From Rotaria sp. Silwood1 (taxonomy: Eukaryota > Rotifera > Eurotatoria > Philodinida > Philodinidae), in the NCBI GenBank assembly GCA_905250075.1, contig CAJNOP010000108.1:502829-566828 (forward strand): a stretch of DNA of 64,000 nucleotides. The letters are read 5' to 3'. Below the pieces are notes generated by a model. That model was not told where the DNA came from and ran no database searches. It worked only from the letters and a program-made list of their open reading frames with translations. A program made the translations under genes and the position numbers. Shown here piece after piece: positions 37,235 to 51,800 of the stretch (its first letter is position 1; the number at the start of each line of letters is the position of its first letter).

Positions 37235-40200
37235 TCAATCTTGATTATTGAAATTTTCTTCAGTTAATTGTTCAATAATTTGTAAACGTTGATTAAGTTT
37301 AGTCATATTAGATTTATATTCACTCATAATACGTGCCATTCGTGTTTCTAGATAATCAATATTTTTTTGTAATTCTATTACTTTTTCTGGTATAATTGCT
37401 TGATCTTGTTGAACTATTTGTGCTACATCTTCATCTAATAAATTATCTTTATGTAAATGTGCTTTTCCACGTTCAATTAATGTATTACGAGCTGATGGAT
37501 ATTCAGCTAATACTTCCCATAAATCTTGTTTTGTTAAACAAAATAAATCTGAATAACCAACACTTCGAATATTAGCTGTACGATGATTTCCAGTTTTACT
37601 TCCTAAAAAATTCAAAAGAAAAGAGAAAAGAAAAAATTTTTTTTTTTTTATAATTTTAATCAAACCTGGAATATTAAGAATAGATATTTCACCAAAAACA
37701 CTACCTTCTTCAAGTGTAACAAATATTTTATTACCATCATCTGATACAACATTTAATCGTCCACGTTTTATAATATACATTTCTTTACCAATATCACCTA
37801 AAATGAAATTTAAATAAATTAAAAGTCTAAAGAAAATGAATAATTACCTTTCTTACAAACATAATCTCCTGGACTAAAAATTTGTAATTTAAGTCTTGTA
37901 ACAAGTTCAACAAGTAGACCAGGTTGAGCTTCAGCAAATATTGGTACACGTTTTAATGCAGCCAAATGTATATGTACAGCGATTTCAAAACGTAATTTTT
38001 GTGGTAATGAATCTATTTTATTCAGCACAAAAACAAAAAAAGAAAAAATATCTTTTCTTTTCTTTTTCTTTTTCTTTTACCTAATACAAGTTCTTCATTC
38101 ACAACTTGTTTTTGTAACCATAAATAATCAAACCAAGTAATAACACGTCGTTCAAGTTCATTTCCAACTTTTCGAAATGTCATATATTGTTTAACTTGAT
38201 CAACTTTTTGACGAAAATCAGCACGTACAGCATTCATACTAGTAATTATTGAACCAACATTACCAACAACTATCAATATTTTATCTTCTATTTATCAAAT
38301 TTTAATAAATAAGACTTACTTGTAGCAAAAACTATAACACCTGTAAGAAAATCAGCAGTAACGAAGAGAGTTTCAATCTAAATAATCAAATAGTAGCATG
38401 AATTTTTTTTAATTGATTAGTCTTAACTAAGGATCGTTCTTTGAACATTATTTTATGTACCAAAGACAAAAATGAATAACAAAAGGTCGATTCAATTCAT
38501 ACCAAGAAAAAAAAAACCATACAATTCTCTCATTGTCATAAGTAAATATTGAAGGAAGACGCACATATTAGAGAAAGGAGTAAGTTAACTTTTATTTTCA
38601 GTTGAATTCTATCTCAATTTTCTGATCTAAACTGCATTTGATAATCCATAATCTTGGTTCAATCAATACCGCCGGCTCTGAATTAGAAAGCGTCGATAGT
38701 TGGTTATCAGTAAAATATCCCTAAGTCAATTGTCATCTTAATCAGTAAATCAGGATATTGAGAAGATTAATAAATCATCAGATCTACATCTCTGCATCAT
38801 TGTGCTATTAATTATGCAATCGAAGCAGCCAACAGTCACTACGCTAAAAATACAACTCTATCTATGTATTAGCTAAAAGAATCCAAAATATCGACAACGT
38901 ACTCAGCAACTCTAAATACTACATAAAACTTGATAATCTTACTATGTATGTGGCAACAGAAGTAGTCATCAAAACAGTTGCACATATATCTGTTTCCTCT
39001 AAAATTATCAATCTTTGAATAAATAAATGAAAATTAGCTCTTTAATAAAAATACAAATGATGATTGCTTTATTAAACTTCTCACACCGTCAGATTACTAA
39101 GAAAAGAGATTGCTATTGAGGCGAATAAAAAGAGTTACGTTCAACTCGATTTGATTTTCGTCTCTGTTATGTATATACAATGATGAAATTTTTTACATGT
39201 AACTTCCTTACATATATAATGTACGAAAAAATTTGGTAATTTGCTTGACTTTTGTATTTACTTTTCACTGCATATATTTTGATTATTGTTATCAATATAT
39301 TCAAAGACATATAGTATTCTTATTATATTTCTAAAATTAAGTCAGATAAGAATTTCAGAAAAGCAAAGATTCTTGTCTGTTCAATATCATCAGACTAATT
39401 TAATATTCGTCAATAAAATTAGACATATACTTATCCTTGGAACATGACGTAAAATATGACATTTTCTATTAAGATGATGTAAGTCTCTGTCAATTCTCTG
39501 TATTAGCTTTACTCACTTTGTTTCTTCTCTATACAAATCTATGATCAGAATTCATGGAATACAAAACGAAGATTTTGATATTGACCACAATTCATCTATA
39601 GTTTACATTTTTAGAGTCAATATCAATCACTATCAGAGATCCGTACTTTGTATTTGATGAGCTTCCATAGAATATTACAAGTTGACCATAACTATTATGA
39701 AGAGTTTCGGAAGTTTAAGTTCTCTATACAATAATCATGTTACTTTTAGTATCGATTGGCGGCACCCGGTGCGGATACGGATTCGACACATGTTACTCGT
39801 GCAGTGCGCTAGTGTAGTATATTTTCAGCATTGAGAACTATTGAGCTTCTAATAATTCTTCATAGTAATTGTGATCAGTTTTGAATGTTCTATTAGATTT
39901 CATCAAATACAAAAGACGAATCTCTGCAGTAGTTACAATGAACTCTAAAAACGTAAATTTTGGACAAATTTTGATCAATATTGAAACCTTTATTTGGTAT
40001 TTCATGAATTGGAATCATAACTTTAGATAGAGTATAAAAAAACTGATCGAGAAAATCGCTAAGAGCTTATATTGTTTATAAAGAAAAAGGTTATTTTTGA
40101 AATCCTATTCAAGGCATAGGTGCATACGCACATAAAACGAGAGCAAAATTTAAACATTCCTGAGACTTTTTCTATTATTATCATAAAATTTCAAATTAAT

Positions 40201-41563
40201 CTCATGAAAGACAAACAATTCAAATATCTGTTTTTTTTTCTGTGTTCTTTATAAGTACAAAATTTAACAAAAGTAAAATTCTTCTAATCGTCGTATTACT
40301 AAATCTTTACACTAAAAGAACAATAATAGAATGTAATGTTAAATATTCTATACTAAAAATTGATAATCTTACATTTGTTTTTGGTGGTGGTACTTCACCA
40401 ATATTAGTTAACACAAGTGTTGACCAAAAAAAACAATATAAATATTGTGTTGTTAATGTTGTTGCTGTTGGTTTTGTCATATTATAAACCCAAGAATCAC
40501 TTGAATAACCAATCCAACGGCTAATCATAAAATAAAAACAAGCATTCCAATGTATTAATATAATAATAGTTGTTAATAATGAAACAAGACGAAATATATT
40601 TGGATGATTTGTTTGTGTTTCAATTTTATTAAAAATTTCAAAATAACGATAAACACGAAATAAACGATTGAAACGTAATGATGGTAAAAGATAAAATTTT
40701 GGAATAAAATATAATAGATCTGTTGGTAATAATGATATAATATCATATAGAAATCTACGACTTTTTTTATAATGTCTTCGTAATTTTTCTAAATCACGAA
40801 CAATAATACCTTGTTCAAGATAACCTAATCAAAAAAAAAAAGGATTAATCTATTTTATAGAAACAGAAAAAAAAACCTTTTCGTGTTTGTATAAATGTAT
40901 CAATAATATAACAAAGATCACAAACATAATCACAAATAAGCCAAATAATTAAAAGACGTTCTTGAAGAAGTAAAAAAGCAGTACGACCAATAAGTATTAT
41001 AAAATTATATAGAACTGCTAAAGAAACAATTGATGACCAATAATAATAGAATGATTGTGATGGATCAACAATCCAATTTTTACTAGAAATTATTTTCAAA
41101 AACAAAAAACAAGATTAAAATTACATTAAATAATTGATTAATAGACCTATGTTCATCTTCATTTATTTCATTTGTATTTGATAGAACACTTTGTTTAAGA
41201 AATGAATTTGTTCGTTGTATATCTACACGACGTCGATGATATTTTTGTATTATTTGACGACAATACTATTAATATATATTCAATATGATAATGATATACA
41301 TAAATACACTTACATTTGGAAATTTGAATACAGCCTGAAAAATGTTACTTTTATTTTTTAATAAACAAAAATCAAATAATGAATATGAATAACTCTACCT
41401 GAACTATTCTAACGATACTATATAAAGATCTATATGTAATATGAACTGTTTGAAGTGTTACATCGGCCATAGGTTGAATATCATTTTCAATTGTATTCAA
41501 TTGTTCTTGATTATGCTGTTCAGTAGAATATGAAATTGATACTCGTGAAGATTGATTATTCAT
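37235..41563 (-). CDS. CNGA: Cyclic-nucleotide-gated cation channel, A-type subunit
   Basis: Ten exons join in phase to 624 aa. The order matches CNGA subunits. A cytosolic N-terminus (about 115 aa) is followed by S1 ([20 protein letters not shown]), S2 and S3, then S4 with spaced arginines ([18 protein letters not shown]). S5 ([13 protein letters not shown]) precedes a pore reading [14 protein letters not shown], whose Glu at about 314 is the selectivity residue. S6 contains [17 protein letters not shown]-linker leads to a cyclic-nucleotide-binding domain with FGEISIL and [16 protein letters not shown]. The C-terminal helix [19 protein letters not shown] matches the CLZ coiled coil that sets subunit stoichiometry in A-type channels. 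One exon is only 21 bp (41314-41334). Intron 5, between pore and S6, is 1,995 bp. An upstream in-frame Met at 41629 is possible. The gene is divergent from RAB3GAP2. Confidence 0.93.
38378..40372 (-). other. Long intron between the CNG pore and S6 exons
   Basis: 1,995 bp of mostly AT-rich sequence. A small GC-richer patch at about 39758-39815 (GGCGGCACCCGGTGCGGATA and following) is unlike its surroundings and may be a fragment of an inserted repeat. No exon was seen. Confidence 0.5.
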
Positions 41564-42832
41564 GTTGATACATATATAAGTGCACTTTAATGATCTTATC
41601 AGTTTTATAAGTATACTATCTGAATCCAAAAAAAAAATGAATTCTTTTCATCTTAACCAACCTTACTTTTGCAACTAAAACTTGTGTGAAATTAGACTGT
41701 TAAGTATGCAGTCGACATATCTATAGCAACTGTCATTCTATATACTTATCAAAAAATTTTCTGCTTTGATACTTTTATTTGGACTTGATAATACTTCTTT
41801 AGTAAGTACTCATGCAAACATGCAAATGTTTCATTTTTTTTTCTTCTTCTGCTTAAATTCAGTCTAGTTAGCTTTAATAGGATAAGACAATACGTCAAAA
41901 GAACGTTTTTTATTTTTTATCTCTCATTATAATTGAGGTATTTGCTGCTATTGATATGATGAACATACCATAACAAAAAGAAATGGCATGGTTACATTTG
42001 ATAATCGTCAAGAGAAATATTTTATTTTATCTCGGTGTTTTTTTAGGATAGTCTCTTCAATTTTTAGATAATTTGATATTTCAATAGAAAACAAAGAGAG
42101 ACAGACAAGAAAAACTATAATTACTCATCTGAAAATGAGATGATTTTATTTAATAATTATTACGTAAAGAATCTTGACTGTGTCCTTGATAAAGTAGATG
42201 GCACTATCTGACAATATATTAATGGGGGCATTGAGAGATAAATTTTTATCATAAACAAAATCTGTTTTATATGTTCAAATACTTTGAAAAAAGTTCAGAA
42301 TTTTTTCAATGATAATTTTAATTTTTGAATGGATATCCATATTTTTCCAATAATATTTTTTTATTAACCAGCTGATTCGTTTCGATGTTCTGTCATTAGT
42401 TTAAAAAGATATAATACCATTACTAAATGATATTTGAAAAACTTCATTTTTTCTAGATATGGTGAAGTTTAACTAAATTACATTAGAGAAATCCTTTTTT
42501 TTCCTTTAAGGAATAAACGAAAATGCTAGTAATATTTAATTATTAATGATACTTCGAAAAAATTTGATAGTTATAAATTTCTACACAAAAGATCGTCATT
42601 GACTATGACAATAAACGGATAGATCGAACTTCCATTGACAGAGAACATAATATTTTATCAAATTTAAGAGAATTAACTTTATGAAAGTAGACAATTATAT
42701 GTAATTCAGACATTGCAAACATAATCAATGTGTGAATTATTTTTTATAAAGTTTTTTTTTTGTTTTGAAAATTCTATTTTCATCATTAAATAAAAGATCA
42801 AATGAAAATTTGATATTTTAATTATTCTTTAG
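41564..42832. promoter_or_regulatory. Shared intergenic region of divergent CNGA and RAB3GAP2
   Basis: It is 1.27 kb between the two start codons, which point away from each other, so both promoters should lie here. It is AT-rich with no clear TATA arrangement. It ends in TTATTCTTTAG directly against the RAB3GAP2 ATG, a splice-acceptor-like signal. Confidence 0.4.
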
Positions 42833-45800
42833 ATGGCTTGTTCTTTAAATACCGTATCAAAAATCGATGACTTATCACGAATTCGAGCCATTCTTTTACC
42901 TCATCTCCTTGATTCTATAGTTGATAATGATTATCAAACAACTGATACAGATGCAACAGAAGATGATGAAATACCAAGTGAGAGTTAATTCTTTTTGTGT
43001 TTTTTTTTCTCAAGCAAAAAAAAAAATTTTCATAGCTTCAGAAAGTGTTGCTCGAACAGCTGCATTACTTCCAACATATGAAAAGAAAAAGAAAAAAACA
43101 TCTCGTGATCGTAATCAATTGTTACGTGATTGTCAATTAGCATTTTCACCAACACTTAATCTACTTGTATTTGCTTTCGATCAACAAATTGTTGTTTCAA
43201 CAGGTTAATTAAATGTTTAATATTTATAAGATTTATTTTTTATTTGTTCCTATTTCAAAAAAAAAACTATTAGCCAGAAATAAAACTTCAAATCATGAAC
43301 AATCAAATTTTACCGCATCATTTGATACAAAATTACAAGTTGAATCTAAGTATGTCTTTGGAAAAGAAAAATTTTTGTCGTAATAATTCATTTAATTTTT
43401 TAGTGAAAGAATTACTAGTGTACTTTGTTTACCAATTGCATCAACTATAAAAAGGTAGATTTAAAAATAATAATTACATTAAATAATGAAGAACAAAATA
43501 ATAATTTGTTTTCGATTAGATCATTACCTGAATGGACATGTATTATTGTTGGTTTTACAACTGGTTATGTTCGAATGTATACTGAAGTAAAAGCTATACA
43601 TTGAAATAAGAACTTATTTGATTTTTTTTGTTGTTGAAAGGATGGAATTTTATTATTTTCGCAAATATTTCATGATGAATCCGTTGTACAATTAAAATGT
43701 CATACACAATTTCCATCAGCTATTCGAAGTTTAACAGAACAGGTTTGTTTTTGAATATATTGTAGTTTGTATTAAACATCTTATGATTATATTTTTAGCC
43801 TGATGAACTTTATATTCGATATACTTCATCAATTCTTGTTGTTGTTGATGGTTTATCACTTTATCAATTATTAAAAGTTTGTCGAGAACATATATTAAAA
43901 TCAAGTATGAAAAGAAGTCGTTCTTTTTTTTTACTTTGATAACATAGTATTATTTTTTATGAAACACAATCTAAAAAAAGAGTTATTGAGACTTATTGGA
44001 TCTTTTTAAAGTTCCAGACATTTTTTTCTATGTTGTGTGTTATGAAAATAAGACGTCTTTGATAAGATTAATCTGAATGCGTCTGAATATAAATGAATTT
44101 GTCGTTGAATCAATTTTTTTCTAGCGAATTCGTTCTTAAAACATTATCACAATGGATTGTCATACAAACTCCTTAACATTAAAGAATTCCTCAGCGAATG
44201 CATTCTAAAAATAGTAGGATCAATAATCATTGCTCTCAATTTTTTAATCACTAACTAACAACACTGAATGACTCAATAGGTAAAGCAATGGCTTCTTAGT
44301 TCACACATCTAATATTCAAAATTCGTATTCGATGTACTTTTGTCTTTTTCTTATTCATTACTTTCAATTTGATTATTATGTTATAAAAGGATCCCTATTA
44401 AAGATCCATCGCCACAATACTGAATAACTACTATGACAAACGTTATTGATATGCAGTTCTAGATTGTATCTACATAACGTCTCTTTACAATATATGAACT
44501 ACTTTCCCATTGTACTCCCCGGAGATTAAGTAAAAGGATGGTGAAGAACTGTGTCTTGAAATAGATAGAGTAAAATAATCTTCTTGTGATTTGCAACAAT
44601 AGTTACCTTGTGTTTCACATTTTTATGATACAGAGATTGTATTAACAGTTTTTTTTAATAGGCCATATATTGTCGTCATCATCACCACAATTATCATTTA
44701 AAAAATGGAGTTTTCCTGATCAAAATCAAGTTTATGATTTTGCTCCTGCAGGTAAATGTTTTCTCTTGATTATTTATTATTTAATTAATTCTATTAATAT
44801 ATATATATCTAGGATTGATAACAGATAATCGTTTTGATCAATTTTGCGTTGCTTCCATGAGAGGTGGTTATCAAGCTCAAGTAGTTGAATTTCTTTTTTT
44901 TTTTCTTCTGAATTTGATGAATTAAGTTTTTAATTTTTCTTATTTAGATTCGTTCTGTACCACCTCTTTTCTCTCGTTTAATTACAATTGGTGCTGAACC
45001 TTATTTTAATTTTTATTATTGTGCTGAAGTAAATTGATTATCTGTTCTTGATTTTTTTTTTCTTGTTTATCTACAAATAATTTTCTTTGATAAAAGGGTG
45101 CGCAGATGCCACATTTTACTGAAGTAGCTTCGGCACTTGCTGATAAAGTTAAAAATTCAGTTGTATCTGCAGTTAGGTATGTTTTATTAGATCGTTTTTT
45201 TCTTTTCACATAAAAAAAAAATCTTTTTAAATATATTTTACAGTCGATTTTTTCCATTAAAACAAGCATCACCTAGTGCAGAAACTCGAAAAGTTAAAAT
45301 TGAACCAGAAACAAAACTTGAAGGCAGGTAAGTAAATCAAGAATTTCGAATTATTTTCATATAGATAAATAAACAAAAAAAAACAAACAATTTAGATTTG
45401 GTATTCGTGATTTACGTCGACATGGAGAAAAAATTATTATTTCACCAGGACTTCATATAGCAGCAGTTTGTGATAGTTTTGGACGAATAATTATCTATGA
45501 TGTTCATCGAAGTATTGCTATTCGTATGTTTAAAGGTTTGTATTAGAATAAAATCTTAAAAAAAAAATTTCAATAAAATATATTTAAAGGATATCGTGAA
45601 GCAGAAATCGGTTTTATACAAATTGAAGAATCAACAACTCGTGATACATCAATGAGTTTATTATCAAGAAAATCTGCTCTTTTTCTTGTTATTCATGCAC
45701 CAAAACGTCAATTAGTTGAAGTTTGTTTCATTATTATTTTTGTAAAAAATTTATGAAAAAAAAAACTACTTTCATGGCATACTTTAGATTTGGGGTTGTC

Positions 45801-48800
45801 AACAAGGTGCACGTGTTGCTGCTTTTAATGTATCGAAAAATAGTCGTTTAATTTATCTTGAACATTATACACTCGGTTGGGCAAGTAGTGGATCAAATTC
45901 ATCAAAATTATCACAATATAAACAATGTATACTTCTCGAAGAAAATGGAGAAATAAAAACATTTCAAATTCCATTTCATCTTATACTAAGGTAAATTCAT
46001 ATGCATGATAATGTTAATTTATATGTTTTATTTTTCGAAATTCTATTGCAATGGATTTCAATTTAATTAGTTTCGATAAGAGAACTTTTCTGAATACGAA
46101 TATCTCTTGCGTGTTAGATGAAACTTATTATAATACAAAATTCTCTTTATTTTCGTTACAATAAATTCTTTCATCTATTTAAATTAGAATTTAGAATTTT
46201 AGTCATTTCTATATTAATCAGACACACATAAATTTTTCATAATCTAATATAATCAAGTTGATGTATTTGTTTATTCGATGTGAAATATATGAGATTTTCT
46301 TTCAAAACTAAAATATTTCAATAATTTTAATTATGAATTACTTATCACGAGAAGGAGATAGAGATGTGACCGATTTGGTTCTGTTCCAAAAAAGAAATCC
46401 AATCGATACTATCTCTGGTACGGACCAACTAACTCAAAGTTCAGATCAAATGCGTAGAATAACTGTTCGAACAGTTCAATTCTATCAGAAATCATTTTGA
46501 ACAGTTCGTCACAGAGGAATTGCTAGTGAGTTGTTTAACCGCGGATCATTACTTACTCGGCAAGTTCTCCAAGTTTAGATCCTTAACTTATCACAACCAA
46601 GATAATGCACATTTTTTTTAGTACTTTTTAAATGAATGGTATGATTCAGTTCAGAGAAACTGGTTTTTAAATGTCGATTTCAAACTTTACACAGAGTCAG
46701 TCTTTAACGAAAATAGCTTCTTGTAATAATAGTAGATATTTTCGGTGTTCTTATCCCTGAGATTCATCTATGATAATAGTACGTCTTTACACCTCTCATG
46801 TATAACGGTAGATTTATTGTACTTATTTCAGAACAGAATCAAATCCGAAGATCTAAAGCCATCATAATAAGCTACTCTCTTTGAGACTGATCTCTGTACA
46901 AAGTTGCAAGTTGAAATTCGAAAATAATTTTTGTGTGTGTTCTTGAGTGGGACTCTACAGTATTCATTTAAAAATCACTGTAAAATACTACTTATCGAAA
47001 CAGTAGTAAGCTAAAGGTCCAAACTCTTTTCAAGATATTCATAGCTCATTGGGTCTATATGATATGATGCACTCACTCTCAACTTGAAAGCAATTGGGAG
47101 ACTTATCTAGTTATACTAAATTTGATGAATGAATTTATAGAAGAAAAATAATGATTCTTTATTTATGTTTCAATTTAGTGATCGAAATAATCAACGAGCA
47201 CATGATTTAACGGTTGTACGTCAAGTTCGTCGTCTTCTTAAAGAATCAACTGATGATAATGATTCATTAAAAAATGATATTCATCAACAAAGAAAACGTC
47301 TTATATCATTAGATTCTCAATCTGAAATTCTTGATCTTTTATTTCATACAGATTATCTTAATTTAAATACAATACGAATGTTTATTGATGAAATTTTAAT
47401 TGATTCAGAAAAAACATCTCATCATCATAATCCACAAGAATGTATTCATTTACAAGATTTTTGTAATAATGCATTAAACTTACTTAATATTTATACTGTT
47501 ATTGAACAATATCGAACTAATCATTTACCATTATTATCTAAAAATGAAGATTTATTTTCTAAAGAAGTAAGTTAGAGAAACAAAAAAAAATATCATTAAA
47601 AATAAAATTAATACTTTTATTTATTATTATTAAAAAAAAAAAGGAATTTCAAAATGAACTTAATTTAACCGATGATGAAACAATACTTTATTATCAATTA
47701 TTTGAACAATTTTATCATAATCGAAATGATAATATAAAGAAAAAAGTTCATTTTATTAATGATAATAATTTATTAATTTCAAATTTTACTTTTGGACAAT
47801 TTCAATCAATGTTTATATCATCACGTCATATACATTCAATAGATAATCAACTTGAAATAAAATCAACTATAAATTCAGAAGATTTTTCAAATCTTGGTTT
47901 ATATTTATTTTCTTCATGGTTTTGGTATAATAATATTGATAATATTGAAGAAAATTTTCATTCATATCTTCGATTAATGCATTTAAAAAATGATGATCTT
48001 GTTTTAATATGTTTACATTCATTACTATCAATACCATTAACTTTACCAAAATCTATACAAATATGGAAAAAAATATTTTCAATTATTTATTCAATTAATA
48101 ATAATAAAAAATTATTATTAACAATAATTGAAAAAACAACAAATGGTTTAACAGCTCTTTTATTAACATTAATATTTCGTTTATATGATAATGAAATAAA
48201 TTTATCTCTTTTAATACGTCGTTTATCAGCACTTGTTGCTGTACAAAATTTATATTCATCAATTAAATATAATGATGAACATAATAAATTAATTGATATT
48301 AAATTAAATGAATTTACTGTTGAATCTATTTTTATTAAACATCGATATGATTATTTACTTGAACTTATTACACGTAGAATTGTTGAAGTAACTATTGAAC
48401 CATCATGGTTAACAATAGCATCAGTTGATTTAAAGGAAAATGCATTTCAAAGTAAGATTCAAATCTTATTTATATCTTCAATTTTTATGTGTTAAGTTTT
48501 TCTTCTCGAATGTATACTCTTTTCGAAGAGTTTCTGAAAAATGATTCATTAGAAAATTTTGAAACGTTTTCAGGATAACTCAATCTTGATGAACAGAGTA
48601 AAAGTTATCATAAACTCAAAATTTTTGAATACTATCTTTTACGAGATTTTAGCATCAAATCGATCTAACTTTTCCGTATTCTTTCTTCGAAATGTAAGGT
48701 TTAGTCGAGTTGAAAATTTTGTTACAGATGTTGAACATTACTCTAAAAACAGTTTCGTTATATTAGCATAAAGTTTTGTAAAGCTGCGAAAATTAATCAA

Positions 48801-51800
48801 AGTAATAATTCATTGAAAATCAGATGCTCGTACCAAATAATCACAAATATGTGTGAAAAAAGTCTCAACTCGACTCATCTTAATATCACAGAGTACCAGG
48901 ATTTTTTTTTTGTAGCAAAACTTGATTTTGAGAATAATGCATAAAAAAATTCAATTTGGATTTTCTCTTCCAGTTGAACTTCCGATAGGTTTTTGACTAC
49001 TCTAAATTCAATGACGTTGTTTTCACTTTCTATTTCACGTCTATATTGAATAGAGAGGGAAGACGGAGTGCAAGAAAATGGACAGCTGTCAACAAATGAA
49101 AAACGAATGAATGAAAGACATATCACTCTTTACGAATAAGTCATGTCTGTCACATATTTTGAACTAAGTCGAACAATGTCTTACGCGTTTCAACTTGCGA
49201 TTCCAACTTGATTATAAGTATAAAAGTAAGATACTACAAGCAGATTAAACACAAAATGGAGTATCTAAAAAAAAAAGTAAAAAATCAAATTTTTTTGTAA
49301 TAGTGAATTGTGAAAATGATTCATTTCGAGCTCATAACGTTGTCCAAAAAAAATTCCTTGTTTTCATAGATCGATTAGGAAGATTTCAAAGTATATGTAC
49401 CAATGGAAAACAAGAAAAGTGGAAAAATAATTTTGATTTCGATATTTGAAAAAGAAAGGGAGAGAAGATTTCATCTGTTTTTGATTAGATTATAAAATTG
49501 TAATTATTTTTACTAGTTTTCGAATAAAAAAATTTGGTCTTCATTTGCTAATTCCAAGCATATTTGAAAGTGTGACCATACAGAACATTATAATCGAAAT
49601 GTTCATTTTTTACTGCCCATAGTCAAACAATAAATACTGCAAAAAACAGTATTTCAAAGACATCAAAACAACATGAAAATAATTAAGTAAAGAAAAACTC
49701 TTAACGAAGTCAAGTTTGTTAGCCTTAATTCAAATAAATTTTGACTATTTTCGATCGAACCAAAAATTGTTTATCCTAACGAGGGAATATATCCAATTAT
49801 TCGACTTCATGTTATAGCCGTTCTAATGAAATTTCTATTGAGAACAATGAACTTTCAGAAATTCAAAGTCAAAGATGATCTACCTGAAACCTCGTTCATA
49901 GACAAGTTCAACAATCATTAGATAGTCTTGAAAGGTTTAACAAAACTAAATATGTCTTTCTCGAGACATTCAATATTCAAGTAGATTTCATTACTATGTC
50001 CTGTTCTCAAATTAAATATCTTGAGAGAAACATGTGTATTTTCATTGAAACTTTTAGAACTATCTAATCACTATTAAATCTGTCTACAGACTAAAGATCA
50101 GATCTAAACTCTTTGTTTAAGGTGTTTCAGAACTTTTCTTATGCTCTGTAAAAATTAAATTAAATCAGTTATAACTCTTTATCAGTGTGCCATGGGTCTG
50201 TATCCTTTTCTAGCTTCTATTAGACTCACAAGAACCTATTCATAGTCATAATATGAAATTAAATAGTATTCGACAGTTACATATGTGTTTTTTGTAAGAT
50301 TTCGCATACTAGACTATAATCAATCTAATTAATATTCTTTATTTTAGATAATCTTTCAATTTGTCGACAAATTCTTCCGCATACTTTTGAACCAACAGTT
50401 CTATTAATTTATTCTTCTTGGATATGTATGACTAGTTGGCATAAACAATTAATTTCTCCAACGAATCCAACATCATTAACAACAAATCGAACACCAATTG
50501 ATCTTTTTAATTTATCACTACTTTTCTATAATCATATACAAATTGGTATCATAAAACAAAATTTAGGTACACTTTTATGGCATACATATATACGTTCTCG
50601 AATAGTAACATTAACACAATTAATTGAAAAAATTGGTAAAATTCCAAAAGATCGTCTATGTTATAAAGAACTTCATTTAAATGAAAAAGATTTAATTATT
50701 TTTCTTGAACAATTATCAAAAAATTTTTTTAATACATTTATTGATTCAATTTATAATCAACTTAATGAAATACCTATATTTAATATTGATGATGTTTGGC
50801 AATCAAATATTACCGATGTTGTTTCATCTGATCAATTAGGTATTATAATTATTTTAATTAAATATTCAATAAATAGTTTTATTATAAATCACAATCTAAA
50901 ACGAGTATTGAAGTATAGCAATTGAAATTTAGTTTCCTCATAGATTGTGACAGACATTGGTCATATACCATCAAAGACTGTATATGTAGACAAAATATTT
51001 ATTTATTTTTCGTTCCCTTTGAAAGTATGTTCAAGAAGTCAAAGCTATGAAGTAAAATTACACTTTTTGAATATGAATTTAGAAATTCTATCTCACGTTT
51101 TGCTTGAGAATAGTGAGAGAATCTTTGAAAGCTCCAAAAAATGAATTTGACCGAAAAATAGAAGTCGAAGTTTTTCTGATACTAATGATTGCATATTTTT
51201 GATTTACTTGAAAGTATCTCACAAGGAGATGTTCTCAACTGTCAATCATCAATCGAGTTGATGCTTTATCTATATGTAGACCCCAGATAAATAAAATAAA
51301 ACACAAGTTTTCTATGATTAATAACAGCTGCTATATTGTGTTTCACATTTCAATCATGCAATGATTGTACTAATAGTTTTATTTATATAGAACCTGTTTC
51401 TCCATTTATTAATCTTTATTCTGGTTCATCTATATCTGAACAAAGTGAACAACAAAATTCTTTACTTGAACTTGTTATGGAACAAAAACCTGCTAATGGT
51501 CATCTTGTATTACATCATGATAAATTAATACTTATACTTTATTATTTAATGTATTATCATATAAAATCTTTTCGACCATTTTCATTATTTGATTCTAAAG
51601 GTATAAATGCATTTTTTACTGATCTTTATTCACATCCATTAGTAACTGATGATGTTGATAGTACAATATCAAATAAAAGACAATTATTTTTTGCACATTT
51701 ATTGAATACAATATTTGAACAACATGATAATACAAAATCATTTGATGAAAAAATTTTTGAACATATTTTACGTTTATCAACTGATATGCTTGTTGATCAT

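Noticed and set aside
44265-44345. tRNA gene on the plus strand
   Set aside because: Box-like motifs are present at plausible spacing, but the acceptor and anticodon stems do not pair. Kept only as a weak relic inside an intron.
50840-50925. Continuation of the RAB3GAP2 exon to the stop at 50925
   Set aside because: The extra residues are Ile/Asn-rich intron-like translation, and only the donor at 50840 keeps phase with the last exon.
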